Shown in pieces: positions 1 to 9,027 of a stretch of DNA of 23,411 nucleotides. The stretch spans positions 1 through 23,411 of the forward strand of contig RFZR01000005.1 in NCBI GenBank assembly GCA_009920595.1. The letters run 5' to 3'. This stretch comes from Alphaproteobacteria bacterium. Lineage in GTDB: Bacteria; Pseudomonadota; Alphaproteobacteria; Rhizobiales; Beijerinckiaceae. Under the pieces are notes generated by a model, which did no database searches, was not told where the DNA came from, and saw only the letters and a list, made by a program, of their open reading frames with translations. The position numbers and the translations under genes are program-made. Position 1 is the stretch's first letter, and every line of letters begins with the position of its first letter.

Positions 1-356
1 ATCACGATACCGGGCGTGCAATAACCGCATTGAGAGCCATGCCGCTCAACCATAGCGTCTTGAATGGGATGAAGACCTTTCGATGTTTCAAGGTCTTCAA
101 CCGTGATGACTTCGGCGCCATCCGCTTGACCCAAAAGCAAAATGCAAGCATTCACCGGCTCATAAACAAGGCGACCATGACGCTCGCGCGCAAGCACAAC
201 AGTACAGGCACCGCAATCACCTTCAGCGCAGCCTTCCTTTGTTCCCGTTGAACGTTCGGACAGACGTATCCACTCAAGCAATGTCATGCGCGGATCGGCA
301 TTGCTGACATCAATGCGCTGACCCCGTCTTAAAAAACTGATGGTTGAACGCGACAT
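1..356 (-). CDS. xdhA: Xanthine dehydrogenase small subunit, N-terminal part (cut by window edge)
   Basis: Only the first 118 codons are present; the gene runs off the left edge. The product would be the iron-sulfur/FAD subunit of xanthine dehydrogenase, which oxidises hypoxanthine and xanthine to urate in the cytoplasm. The visible part is a plant-type 2Fe-2S domain with GCAEGDCGAC (Cys43, Cys48, Cys51) and a fourth ligand at Cys71, followed by the start of the second 2Fe-2S domain with CGYCTPG (Cys110, Cys113). The ATG at 354-356 lies three bases after the uraH stop codon, so translational coupling with uraH is likely. A small subunit from CO dehydrogenase or another molybdenum hydroxylase has the same fold, but the uraH neighbour favours xanthine dehydrogenase. 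FAD and C-terminal domains cannot be judged. Confidence 0.9.
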   Translation of the reverse strand, partial: MSRSTISFLRRGQRIDVSNADPRMTLLEWIRLSERSTGTKEGCAEGDCGACTVVLARERHGRLVYEPVNACILLLGQADGAEVITVEDLETSKGLHPIQDAMVERHGSQCGYCTPGIV

Positions 357-359
357 CGC

Positions 360-701
360 TCAGCTCCCGCGATAGGTCGAGAAACCATAAGGAGAAACGA
401 GCAGAGGCACGTGATAATGACGCCGCTCGGAAATGCCGAAACGGATCGGCACCACATCGAGAAATGCAGGCTCGGGCAAAATGATCCCGCGCGCGCGGAA
501 ATAATCCCCCGCAGCAAAACTTAATTCATAAATGCCGAACTGAAAGTCATCGCCCTCAAGCAGGGGCGCATCTGCGCGGCCATCCGCATTGGTGCGAATG
601 GATTTCAAAACGCGACCATCCGAGAGGCGGGTCAAAGTGACTGCAAGGCCGTGGGCCGGACAGCCATGGGCGGTATCGAGAACATGAGTCGTCAGTTTCA
701 T
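360..701 (-). CDS. uraH: 5-hydroxyisourate hydrolase (transthyretin-like)
   Basis: The product hydrolyses 5-hydroxyisourate, the urate oxidase product, to OHCU in the ureide branch of purine breakdown. The 113-residue protein has the family's usual length and ends in the signature YRGS (110-113). The N terminus KLTTHVLDTAHGCPA carries His6, and Arg42 and His97 (HYHVPL) complete the conserved active-site set. The frame is open to an upstream ATG at 719, but homologues begin at the MKLTTHVLD methionine. A GAGG sequence sits about 12 bases before this ATG and only one base before the upstream ATG. It is followed at three bases by xdhA and preceded at about 67 bases by the epimerase gene, in the same direction. 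Confidence 0.94.
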   Translation of the reverse strand: MKLTTHVLDTAHGCPAHGLAVTLTRLSDGRVLKSIRTNADGRADAPLLEGDDFQFGIYELSFAAGDYFRARGIILPEPAFLDVVPIRFGISERRHYHVPLLVSPYGFSTYRGS

Positions 702-768
702 GACTTGATCATGCCTCAATTTTTAACCTGAAAGAAGGGGAATAATCCGCAAAACGCGGCTGCCTGGC

Positions 769-1794
769 CTAATTTCGGGGCGAATGGAAGCGATAATCGG
801 TGATTTGCCGATAGGTCTGTGCCGGTCGCAACACCGGATCGCCAAAATGGGCCCGATTGGGACTATCTGGCGGACGCTGCGGCTCGAGGCAAAAGCCAGC
901 CCGGGCCGTCAGCCGCTTCATGCCGATCCCTGGCACGGGGACGTTCAAATTTTTAGCATCGTAGAATTGGATGCAGGGCTCCGTGGTCCACACTTCAAGG
1001 CTCAGTCCATTACGACTTGATTTGACGGTGGCGGCGCGGTTCAACGCTCCAGAATTCTGTCTCAGCATGAAATTTTGATCATAATGAAACACGCCGCCTT
1101 CAGCGCTTTGATACCAGATGGGGCGAAGCGTTCTGAAATCATAAGGCGTGTCGGTGACTTGCCGAATTTCACCCGTTGGAATGAGTTCCGGATCAAGCGT
1201 CGTGATGAAATCTGACTCAATTTGTAATTGATGATCGAGAATATCTTCGGATCCATCAAGATTGAAATAAGAATGTAAGGCGAGATTGATGATCGTTGGT
1301 CGATCCGTCATCGCCATGATCTCAGTCCTCAATGTGAGATCATCAACAAAGCGATAGGTCAGCGTTGTTGTTAATTGACCCGGATATCCGCCATCGCCAT
1401 CACGCGAAACAAGAACCAGGGTCACAGAAGATTCGTCATAAGCGGCCACTTGCCATGGACGTTGTCCAAACCCCGCCGAGCCACCATGAAGATTATGTTT
1501 TCCAAGAAAATTCTTCTCTAATTGATAGGCCTCTCCATCAATCGAAAATTTTCCGTCCCGAATGCGATTGGCATAACGTCCCGCCAATGCGCCCAGATGC
1601 GGCGAATATTTGATATAATCTTCAAGCTTTTCGAGGCCCAAAACAACACGCTGCTTTTCCCCGCGCACGGGAACGACAAAATCACGAATGACGGCGCCCC
1701 AATTCAAAATGAGCGCTTCAGCGCCCGCTTTCGAGCGGATGCCTATTTCATAAATTGGTTCGTCACCAATCTGACCGAAAAGACGTCGTGCCAT
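769..1794 (-). CDS. galM: Aldose 1-epimerase (galactose mutarotase family)
   Basis: The product should interconvert alpha and beta anomers of aldoses such as glucose or galactose in the cytoplasm. The 341 residues match the family's length, and no signal peptide is visible. Motifs are NLHGG (His103) with GFGQRPW, LHSYFNLDG (His174, proposed acid) and FCLEPQRPPDSPN (Glu304, proposed base). The residue before His174 is Leu where well-studied GalM proteins have Asn; this is a mild deviation near the active site. The start is the ATG 23 bases after the glyoxalase gene's stop; the Shine-Dalgarno (AAGG) is weak and distant. Whether the natural substrate is galactose is unknown, because no other Leloir pathway gene is in view. 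Confidence 0.87.
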   Translation of the reverse strand: MARRLFGQIGDEPIYEIGIRSKAGAEALILNWGAVIRDFVVPVRGEKQRVVLGLEKLEDYIKYSPHLGALAGRYANRIRDGKFSIDGEAYQLEKNFLGKHNLHGGSAGFGQRPWQVAAYDESSVTLVLVSRDGDGGYPGQLTTTLTYRFVDDLTLRTEIMAMTDRPTIINLALHSYFNLDGSEDILDHQLQIESDFITTLDPELIPTGEIRQVTDTPYDFRTLRPIWYQSAEGGVFHYDQNFMLRQNSGALNRAATVKSSRNGLSLEVWTTEPCIQFYDAKNLNVPVPGIGMKRLTARAGFCLEPQRPPDSPNRAHFGDPVLRPAQTYRQITDYRFHSPRN

Positions 1795-1817
1795 TTTATT
1801 TTTTGACCTTTAATGAA

Positions 1818-2261
1818 TTACCAGCTGCCAATATTAGGCATCGAAGTCCATGGCTCCTCAAGCGGCAAAGCATCGCCCCGCTGCAGAAGTTCGACAGAAA
1901 TACCATCAGGTGATTTTATAAAGGCCATGCGACCATCACGCGGGGGACGATTGATCAACACGCCTTTATCCATCAACATTTTGCAGTATTCATAGATGTT
2001 ATCGACGCGGTATGCGAGATGACCAAAATTACGACCACCGCCATATTCATGCTCATCCCAATTATAAGTGAGCTCAATTGTGGGTGATGTTGTGGCTGCG
2101 AAACGCTCTTTATCACCGGGCGCGATGAGAAACACCAAAGTGAAACGCCCTTTTTCATTTTCGCTCCGCCTCACTTCAATAAGGCCCATTTTGTTACAGT
2201 AGAAATCGAGCGCTTGCTCGAGATTCCCCACTCGCACCATTGTGTGCAAATATTCCATCAT
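1818..2261 (-). CDS. gloA: Glyoxalase I family protein (lactoylglutathione lyase-like)
   Basis: The expected role is isomerisation of the methylglyoxal-glutathione hemithioacetal to S-lactoylglutathione. The 147-residue protein opens with EYLHTMVRVGNLEQALDFY, typical of GloA. It carries the four metal ligands expected for the vicinal oxygen chelate fold: His6, Glu63 (TIELTYN), His81 (GHLAYRV) and Glu124 (SVELLQ). The frame is open 14 codons further upstream, but the ATG at 2261 has GGAG eight bases ahead and gives the conserved N terminus. It is the first gene of a probable gloA-galM-uraH-xdhA transcript. Compared with E. coli GloA it has a short C-terminal tail after the last ligand. Another glyoxalase-family activity cannot be excluded. 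Confidence 0.78.
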   Translation of the reverse strand: MMEYLHTMVRVGNLEQALDFYCNKMGLIEVRRSENEKGRFTLVFLIAPGDKERFAATTSPTIELTYNWDEHEYGGGRNFGHLAYRVDNIYEYCKMLMDKGVLINRPPRDGRMAFIKSPDGISVELLQRGDALPLEEPWTSMPNIGSW

Positions 2262-2446
2262 ATACGTCTCTCCCACCGAGATTCGGACTTGATCATTATG
2301 CATGCAAGAGTGACGAAAAGGCTTGAGAGGCGCAACCCCGAAACGGCTGATTTAAGCACCAAATCACCCGGAATTGACCTCTCGCGGTAAAGCGACTAGT
2401 CCGGCTACAGTCGGCCCGTGGGACACAACCCGCTTTCGGAACCTTC

Positions 2447-3826
2447 ATGTCAAACGCAAAAGAAAAAGCGGCGCTATCCTCTATTCTCGCGAGCGTCGTC
2501 ATTACCATCGGCAAGGGCGGCGCGGGCCTCGCAACCGGATCACTGGCGCTGATCTCGGATGCCGCGCATAGCCTCCTCGATGTTGCGGCCACAACCATGA
2601 CATGGCTCGCGATCCGCGCGGCGGCAAAACCCGCTGACGAAGAACATCATTATGGCCATGGAAAAATAGAATCGATCGCCGCCCTCGCGGAAACGGCCTT
2701 TCTGTTTCTCCTCTCCGGGGCAGTGGCCGTTGAAGGCGTAAGACGGCTTTGGCAAGACACGGCCACAATTGAAATCCACTGGGCTGCCATTGCGGTACTT
2801 TTAGTTTCAATTGCCATCGATGCATGGCGTTGGATCACGTTGAACCGTGTGGCAAAAGAAACGGGCAGCGAGGCGCTCGCCGCTGACGCGCTTCACTTTT
2901 CATCGGACCTCATTAATTCCGTCATGGTGCTTTTAGCCTTTGGCGCTGCGGCACTCGGTTATCCCGAAGCTGATGCGCTTGTAGCACTCGGCGTGTCTGT
3001 CTTCATCGCGATCGCCGGATATCGACTTGCACGACGTACGCTTGATACTTTGCTTGATGCCGCACCTGCCGGAATGACGCTCACGATCCGAGAGTTGCTT
3101 AATGATGTCCCCGGTGTCGTAGCGATTGATGATTTAAGGCTTCGGCGCGCGGGGACCGACCTTTTTGTTGAAGTTGCAATCGCAGTTGCGCGCACAATGC
3201 CGCTTGATCGGCTGACCCATGTCAAAGAGATGATTTCAGCCAAAATTAATAACGTGTTCAATGATGCGCGCGTAACGGTTTCAGCAACGCCGCGTGCGCT
3301 CGATGAAGAAACAATTCTCGAACGCGTTCTTTTGATTGCCGCAAAGCGCCGTGTTCCTGTCCATCACGTGACCGTCCAAAATCTTGCTGATCGTTTGTCT
3401 GTCAGTCTTGATCTCGAAGTTGACGGACATCTTACGCTCGGCGAAGCGCATTCGATTGCTAGTCAACTTGAATTTGCCATTCAAGAAGAACTAGGCCCAA
3501 CAACTGAAGTTGAGACCCACATCGAACCACTCGTTGTTTCGAGTCTCACCGGAAAAGATTCTGACGAAGTTACCCGCACACATATTGCAGACGCCTTGGT
3601 CCGCCATGCAGCAGCCATTGGAGAAATCACCGACATCCATAGCGTGCGTGTTCGCGAAACCGGACATGGGCTGATTGTCAATTATCATTGCCGGGTGGCC
3701 CCTGAACGGGATGTGACAAGCGTACACGAATTGGTAGATCGCTTGGAGCATGATTTAAAGAGTGAAATCAAAAATATCCTGCGAATCGTGAGCCATACGG
3801 AACCGGTCCGGCCTGCAAATTCATAA
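2447..3826 (+). CDS. Cation diffusion facilitator with three C-terminal dimerisation-like repeats
   Basis: An inner-membrane divalent metal exporter, probably a metal/proton antiporter. About six transmembrane segments occupy residues 8-200. Metal-site motifs are SDAAHSLLD in TM2 (His41, Asp45) and ADALHFSSD in TM5 (His150, Asp154), plus the HYGHGK motif at 68-73. An HD-HD site usually goes with zinc, whereas E. coli FieF has DD-HD, so zinc is the better guess. At 459 residues it is about 150 longer than usual. The tail looks like three tandem ZT-dimer-like units, near 212-282, 288-362 and 377-455, each with a VxHxxxR/N-like first strand and ending in an HIEP/HTEP-type strand or its remnant. 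The gene is monocistronic and divergent from the gloA group; GGA lies seven bases before the ATG. Confidence 0.88.
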   Translation: MSNAKEKAALSSILASVVITIGKGGAGLATGSLALISDAAHSLLDVAATTMTWLAIRAAAKPADEEHHYGHGKIESIAALAETAFLFLLSGAVAVEGVRRLWQDTATIEIHWAAIAVLLVSIAIDAWRWITLNRVAKETGSEALAADALHFSSDLINSVMVLLAFGAAALGYPEADALVALGVSVFIAIAGYRLARRTLDTLLDAAPAGMTLTIRELLNDVPGVVAIDDLRLRRAGTDLFVEVAIAVARTMPLDRLTHVKEMISAKINNVFNDARVTVSATPRALDEETILERVLLIAAKRRVPVHHVTVQNLADRLSVSLDLEVDGHLTLGEAHSIASQLEFAIQEELGPTTEVETHIEPLVVSSLTGKDSDEVTRTHIADALVRHAAAIGEITDIHSVRVRETGHGLIVNYHCRVAPERDVTSVHELVDRLEHDLKSEIKNILRIVSHTEPVRPANS

Positions 3827-3849
3827 GAGCAGCTGTTCATCGGGCTTAT

Positions 3850-3877
3850 CTCGACGACTCCGAATTTCCTGCTATAG
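3850..3877 (+). promoter_or_regulatory. Candidate sigma-70-type promoter for pepN
   Basis: CTCGAC (3850-3855) and CTATAG (3872-3877) are separated by 16 bases. Each hexamer differs at one position from the alphaproteobacterial housekeeping consensus CTTGAC-N17-CTATAT. The pair lies in the 83-base gap before pepN, about 32 bases upstream of the start codon. Confidence 0.45.
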
Positions 3878-3909
3878 TTGTCAAAATCATTTTAAATGAG
3901 TGAAAATCC

Positions 3910-6546
3910 ATGCGCGCCGACCAAACGCCGACTATTCGTCTCAAAGATTATAGCGCCCCTGATTGGCGCATTGAAAGCGTCAGTCTCGATATAACACTCG
4001 ACGATCATCGGACTCGTGTTGTTGCCAGAAGTGTTTTTGTTCCCGCTTCAGATATCGCAGCGCCTCTTATTCTTGATGGCGATGAATTGGTCTTAGAATC
4101 AATTGCTCTTGATGACGTTGTTCTGTCACCCAACGCCTATAAGATAGACGCTTCGACATTAACAATTCTCTCTCCGCCCGCCCGGCGATTTACACTCACC
4201 GTCACGACACGTTTGGACCCCGCGGCAAATACAAAATTGATGGGACTCTATCGCTCATCGGGCAATTACTGCACCCAATGTGAGGCCGAAGGTTTCCGAA
4301 GGATTACCTATTTTCTTGATCGCCCCGACATTATGTCCGTTTATACGACACGTCTCGTTGCCAAGAAATCGGAAGCGCCAATTTTGCTTGGTAATGGCAA
4401 TAGAGTTGAAGAAGGCGATCTTGAGGATGGTTGGCATTATGCTGTCTGGCATGATCCGCATCCTAAGCCTTCATATCTGTTTGCGCTGGTCGGCGGGCGT
4501 TTGGGCAAAGTGGGCGGGCATTTTATCACGCAATCCGGCCGTAAAGTGGATTTGGGTATTTATGTTGAAGTCGGCAAAGAAAATCGCGCGGCCTATGCAC
4601 TCGATGCACTCATTCGTTCGATGAAATGGGATGAAGAGGTTTTCGGTTGCGAATATGATTTGGATGTTTTTAACATCGTCGCCGTATCTGATTTCAATAT
4701 GGGCGCGATGGAGAATAAAGGCCTAAATATCTTCAATGATAAATATGTTCTTGCGAGTCCTGAAAGCGCGACAGACACTGATTATCTGAATATCGAAGCC
4801 ATTATCGCGCATGAATATTTCCATAACTGGACCGGCAATCGGATAACTTGTCGGGATTGGTTTCAGCTCTGTTTGAAAGAAGGATTGACGGTTTTCCGTG
4901 ATCAGGAATTCACGTCCGATCAACGCTCACGTGCGGTTAAACGCATTGCTGATGTGAGAAATCTGAGAGCCCAGCAATTTGTTGAGGACAGCGGCCCACT
5001 CGCCCATCCTGTGCGCCCGAATGAATATCGCGAGATCAATAATTTCTACACACCGACCGTCTATGAGAAGGGTGCAGAGCTCATACGAATGTTGAAGTGC
5101 CTAATTGGCTCAGATCAATTTAAACAGGGAATGGAAATTTATCTTTCTCGTTGCGACGGAACGGCAGCAACGATTGAAGATTTTATCGCCTGTTTTGAAG
5201 AGGCCAGCAGACAATCTCTCGCCCATTTTTCAAAATGGTATCAACAGGCCGGCACACCTCATGTCACGATTCTTGAGACATTCGATGAGTCTACCGGTCA
5301 ATGGATGATTAAATTTTCGCAATCCATCGCTCCAACACCGGGACAACCCACAAAAGAACCAGTTGTTATTCCGATCGCGCTCGGCTTTCTCGATAATCAG
5401 GGTCAAGAGCTTACGTTGTCACCGCGCGAAGTGACACTTGCCCATGGGGTCTATGTCTTGAAAGACAGCGAGGGACACCTTGTCTTTGATGGGCTAAAGG
5501 CCAAGCCAATCTTGTCGGCTTTTCGAGAATTCTCCGCGCCGGTGGTCGTACATCACAACACAAATGAAGCCGAAAATCTTATCCGGTTAGCACATGACAG
5601 CGATCCATTTAATCGCTGGCAAGCGGCGCAAAACATTGCAACGAGGATTTTAAAGTCAAGTGTCGAAGATCTGCGCGGCGGAAAGAACTTTAAGCCTCAA
5701 CCTTCTTTTGCTGAGGCACTAGAGGCCGTGATACGAGGAAGCGATCACGCTTTTATCGCTCAAATTCTAACGATTCCGTCTGAGTCGGACATCGCTCGGG
5801 AGATCGGAAAAGATATTGACCCAGATGCTATTCGCGATGCGCGATTGGCGCTGCGAAAGTCATTAGGCGAGGCTCTTTCGAGCCCCTTGCAATCCTTAAT
5901 CGAGTCTCTGTCGACAAAGGAAAGCTATACACCGGATGCGAAAAGCGCCGGACGCCGTGCCTTGAGATTGATAGCGCTTGACCTACTGTCCTGTGGCCGT
6001 CCGGATATCGGCTTATCGATCACAGAGCACCTTTATCGTGATGCCGACAATATGACCGATCGCTTTGGCGCTCTGTCCATTCTTGCGCAGCATCGCGGGG
6101 CGGCGCGCGAGGCGGCCCTTGATGATTTTGCCCACCGATTTGAGATGGATCCGCTTATTCTGGATAAATGGTTCGCGCTGCAAGCGTCCATCCCTGAATC
6201 GGAAACCTTGGATCGCGTGAAGAATTTGATGGGCCATAAAGGGTTCTCGAAATCTAATCCAAATCGCTTGCGAGCGCTTGTCGGTTCTTTCGCGATGGCC
6301 AATCCATCACAATTTCATCGCGCTGATGGCGCTGGTCATGAGTTTGTAGCCGACATCGTCATTGAGACGGATCGCTCCAATCCTCAAGTGGCCGCACGCC
6401 TCTTAGGCGCATTCAAGTCCTGGCGTTCACTCGAATCAAAGAGGCGCGCTTTTGCAAAAAACGCACTCGAACACATTGCGGCACAAGAAAATCTATCAAC
6501 CGACGTCGCCGACATCGTCACCCGCTCCTTGGCCGCCGAGTCATAA
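3910..6546 (+). CDS. pepN: Aminopeptidase N (M1 family zinc metallopeptidase)
   Basis: A cytoplasmic zinc exopeptidase that removes N-terminal residues from peptides during protein turnover. The 878-residue protein matches the E. coli PepN class in length and layout. The substrate-recognition motif GAMEN is at 265-269. The zinc site is HEYFH at 301-305 (His301, Glu302, His305), with the third ligand Glu324 in LCLKEGLT, 18 residues after His305. A beta-sandwich N-terminal domain precedes this, and a long helical C-terminal domain follows from roughly residue 560. No signal peptide is present. The start is the ATG at 3910; the ATG at 3897 is in another frame. It follows the CDF gene by 83 bases with its own candidate promoter. 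Confidence 0.97.
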   Translation: MRADQTPTIRLKDYSAPDWRIESVSLDITLDDHRTRVVARSVFVPASDIAAPLILDGDELVLESIALDDVVLSPNAYKIDASTLTILSPPARRFTLTVTTRLDPAANTKLMGLYRSSGNYCTQCEAEGFRRITYFLDRPDIMSVYTTRLVAKKSEAPILLGNGNRVEEGDLEDGWHYAVWHDPHPKPSYLFALVGGRLGKVGGHFITQSGRKVDLGIYVEVGKENRAAYALDALIRSMKWDEEVFGCEYDLDVFNIVAVSDFNMGAMENKGLNIFNDKYVLASPESATDTDYLNIEAIIAHEYFHNWTGNRITCRDWFQLCLKEGLTVFRDQEFTSDQRSRAVKRIADVRNLRAQQFVEDSGPLAHPVRPNEYREINNFYTPTVYEKGAELIRMLKCLIGSDQFKQGMEIYLSRCDGTAATIEDFIACFEEASRQSLAHFSKWYQQAGTPHVTILETFDESTGQWMIKFSQSIAPTPGQPTKEPVVIPIALGFLDNQGQELTLSPREVTLAHGVYVLKDSEGHLVFDGLKAKPILSAFREFSAPVVVHHNTNEAENLIRLAHDSDPFNRWQAAQNIATRILKSSVEDLRGGKNFKPQPSFAEALEAVIRGSDHAFIAQILTIPSESDIAREIGKDIDPDAIRDARLALRKSLGEALSSPLQSLIESLSTKESYTPDAKSAGRRALRLIALDLLSCGRPDIGLSITEHLYRDADNMTDRFGALSILAQHRGAAREAALDDFAHRFEMDPLILDKWFALQASIPESETLDRVKNLMGHKGFSKSNPNRLRALVGSFAMANPSQFHRADGAGHEFVADIVIETDRSNPQVAARLLGAFKSWRSLESKRRAFAKNALEHIAAQENLSTDVADIVTRSLAAES

Positions 6547-6721
6547 AAAGATTCAGTTTCAACGACTTGGCACGACCGGACGTTGCAGCGTCAAAAAAAA
6601 TCTATCAATACTTTGTTAAGGTCTGGACAAATCACCGCGTCACGATTCAGATGCAGGTGATTCGGGCGGCTGGGGGCAGCAAGCGCCGAAGATTACGGGT
6701 CGGAAGCCGAAGGGTTTAACG
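6547..6721. promoter_or_regulatory. Intergenic region with three GANTC sites ahead of the PAS kinase
   Basis: This 175-base gap holds GATTC at 6550-6554, 6644-6648 and 6659-6663. GANTC is the target of the alphaproteobacterial cell-cycle methyltransferase CcrM. I do not see a convincing -35/-10 pair or a full CtrA box; one TTAA half-site is present near 6616. AAGG lies about nine bases before the kinase start codon. Confidence 0.35.
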
Positions 6722-9016
6722 ATGGCGCACAATAACGTGGCCAGCGCACGATTTCGTGCTGGCACAATTCAAGGACTCGCTCGGTCGCTTGTCAGCCCGA
6801 CTTATAATCGCGCGCTGATGCTTGAGCCGATGCTGAGACGTCTCATTCCCCTCTTCATCGTAATTTGCCTTTCGGCATTAGGATTTGGGATCTATCATCA
6901 CGTCATCACCTCACGTGCCGAGGCCATCAACGCGATTGCCGATGAGCTGGATCTCTCTGTAACCCTCCTGCGGGCAGAAATTTCAAACCAACATATTGAA
7001 AAAGGCGATACAGCCGCTCCGAATTGGCAAGCGCTGCTGATGCAGGTTTCAGCAGCTAACAATCGTTCCATAAATCATTACATAGCATTAAGTGATGAGT
7101 CTGGATTGATCCGCGCCACGCTGCCTGCGGATCTCGCCCCTTCTCTAATTCCACTTGCTCCTGTCGCAAATAATGGAGCCAATGGTCGCGCGCTCTCACA
7201 CATAATCTTAACAGATCAACGCGAAGCGCTCGTTGCAACGGCGCGGCTTCATGCGCCTTATGGCGAAGTGATTATGATCGCGCCACTCGATATCGCGCTT
7301 GCTGACTGGTCCCATGATTTGATGCAACAGGCGGGGATCCTGGCCGGCGCAATCACACTTATTCTTATGCTTTCTGTTGCGTGGTATGGTCAGGCTTGGC
7401 GTGCACGTCAATCAGATGCCATTCTTGCCAATGTAAAAGATCGCCTAGATCTCGCGCTCAACCGCGGCCGTTGTGGCTTGTGGGACTGGGACATCGCACG
7501 CGGGACCATTTTCTGGTCTGATTCAATGTATGATATCTTAGGCTATAAGCGCCACGCCGAATTCATGTCATTCGGTGAGGTGAATGCGCTTGTTCACCCC
7601 GATGACAGCGATTTATTTGAACTTGCCGATCGGCTCGCGGCGGATCGTGTTGATACAGTCGACCAAGCCTTCAGAATTCGTGCAGCCAATGGTGAGTGGG
7701 TGTGGATTCGCACGCGTGCAGAACTTGTTCATGATGGCAAAGGCCGCGAACAACATTTGATTGGGATCGCCGTTGATATCAGCGAGCAACGTCGGGTTGC
7801 TGCAGAATCTGCGACCGCTGATCTGCGTTTGCGTGACGCCATTGAAAGTCTCGGTGAGGCTTTTGTACTCTGGGACGCTGATAAAAATCTGGTGCTCTGC
7901 AATTCGAAATTTCGGGATATTCACGGGCTACCGCTGCATCTTGTTCAACGCGGAACGCCCTATGAACGGCTGCAACCCTGGCTTCATCACGCCTATCCTG
8001 TCACAGAGACCGATATCGATGAATCCGGAATGACTCGCGCGCAGTCCTATGAAGTAATGATTGCGGATGGACGGTGGTTGCAAGTAAATGAGCGCCGCAC
8101 AAAGGATGGTGGTTTTGTCTCTGTTGGCACAGATATCACCGCGCTCAAAACGGAAGAACAGCGCTTTCTTGAATCAGAAAGGAAGCTTACGGCAACAATT
8201 TCCGACTTACGTCGCTCGCGTCTCGCTCTTGAAACGCAAGCCGAGCAATTAACACAATTGGCCGAGCGCTATCTCGAACAAAAAGCGGAAGCCGAAACGG
8301 CCAATCGCGCGAAAAGTGAATTCTTGGCCAAGATGAGCCACGAATTGCGTACACCACTCAATGCCATTCTCGGCTTCTCTGAAATTATGGAGACCGAACT
8401 TTATGGCACTCTTGGTCATCCAAAATACAAGGATTACTGCCACGATATCACACGCAGCGGTCAATCGCTCCTAACCATCATCGCCGATATTCTCGACATG
8501 GCAGAGCTCGAAGCTGGGAAGATCCGCATCGATAAAAAACTTATGGTTTTAAGCGATGCAGCACGTGAGACTGTCGAAGCGATGCGAAGTGCTGCAGAAG
8601 AAAAAGGGTTAAAACTTCATGCCAATTTTTCGGATCACAGTCCCCTTCTCGCTGATCGCCGGGCAATCTCGCGTATCCTTTCGCATCTTCTTTCCAACGC
8701 CATCAAATTTACACCAGAAGGCGGTCGTATCTCGATCTCAACCCGTGAGGTATCAGGTGCGATCAATCTTTATGTTGAAGATACGGGAATTGGGATTCCG
8801 AAAGACGCACTTTCGAAATTGGGACGACCTTTTGAATGGGTTGATCTTGATGCGCGCCAACCGACCGAAGGCGCGGGGTTGGGACTTGCCATCGCCCGTT
8901 CATTTGCCGAATTGCATGGCGGCACTTTGACAATTCGCTCAACAGAAGGTTCAGGAACAACAGTGCTTGTCCGCTTTCCTATTCGTGCAGGCCCCCCGCT
9001 CGAAGAAGCAGCATGA
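6722..9016 (+). CDS. Membrane PAS-domain sensor histidine kinase (PleC/DivJ/PdhS-like core)
   Basis: A hybrid-free sensor kinase of 764 residues. Transmembrane segments near 41-58 and 205-223 enclose a periplasmic sensor of about 145 residues. They are followed by a PAS/PAC unit (about 237-355, ending GIAVDISEQRR), a second PAS-like unit (about 371-475, ending VGTDITALK) and a predicted coiled coil at 478-530. The phosphoacceptor domain has KMSHELRTPLNAILGFSE with His540, and the ATPase domain has Asn659, DTGIG (687-691) and GAGLGLA (717-723). The dimerisation sequence resembles the PleC/DivJ/PdhS group that acts on DivK in alphaproteobacteria; that link is inference. No response regulator is adjacent. 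An AAGG precedes the ATG by about nine bases. A terminator follows the stop codon directly. Confidence 0.9.
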   Translation: MAHNNVASARFRAGTIQGLARSLVSPTYNRALMLEPMLRRLIPLFIVICLSALGFGIYHHVITSRAEAINAIADELDLSVTLLRAEISNQHIEKGDTAAPNWQALLMQVSAANNRSINHYIALSDESGLIRATLPADLAPSLIPLAPVANNGANGRALSHIILTDQREALVATARLHAPYGEVIMIAPLDIALADWSHDLMQQAGILAGAITLILMLSVAWYGQAWRARQSDAILANVKDRLDLALNRGRCGLWDWDIARGTIFWSDSMYDILGYKRHAEFMSFGEVNALVHPDDSDLFELADRLAADRVDTVDQAFRIRAANGEWVWIRTRAELVHDGKGREQHLIGIAVDISEQRRVAAESATADLRLRDAIESLGEAFVLWDADKNLVLCNSKFRDIHGLPLHLVQRGTPYERLQPWLHHAYPVTETDIDESGMTRAQSYEVMIADGRWLQVNERRTKDGGFVSVGTDITALKTEEQRFLESERKLTATISDLRRSRLALETQAEQLTQLAERYLEQKAEAETANRAKSEFLAKMSHELRTPLNAILGFSEIMETELYGTLGHPKYKDYCHDITRSGQSLLTIIADILDMAELEAGKIRIDKKLMVLSDAARETVEAMRSAAEEKGLKLHANFSDHSPLLADRRAISRILSHLLSNAIKFTPEGGRISISTREVSGAINLYVEDTGIGIPKDALSKLGRPFEWVDLDARQPTEGAGLGLAIARSFAELHGGTLTIRSTEGSGTTVLVRFPIRAGPPLEEAA

Positions 9017-9027
9017 GTGAAGCAAAC

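Noticed and set aside
2374..2402. TTGACC with TAGTCC at 17 bases as a promoter for the CDF gene
   Set aside because: The -35 is good but the -10 matches poorly and nothing else supports it; not listed as a feature.
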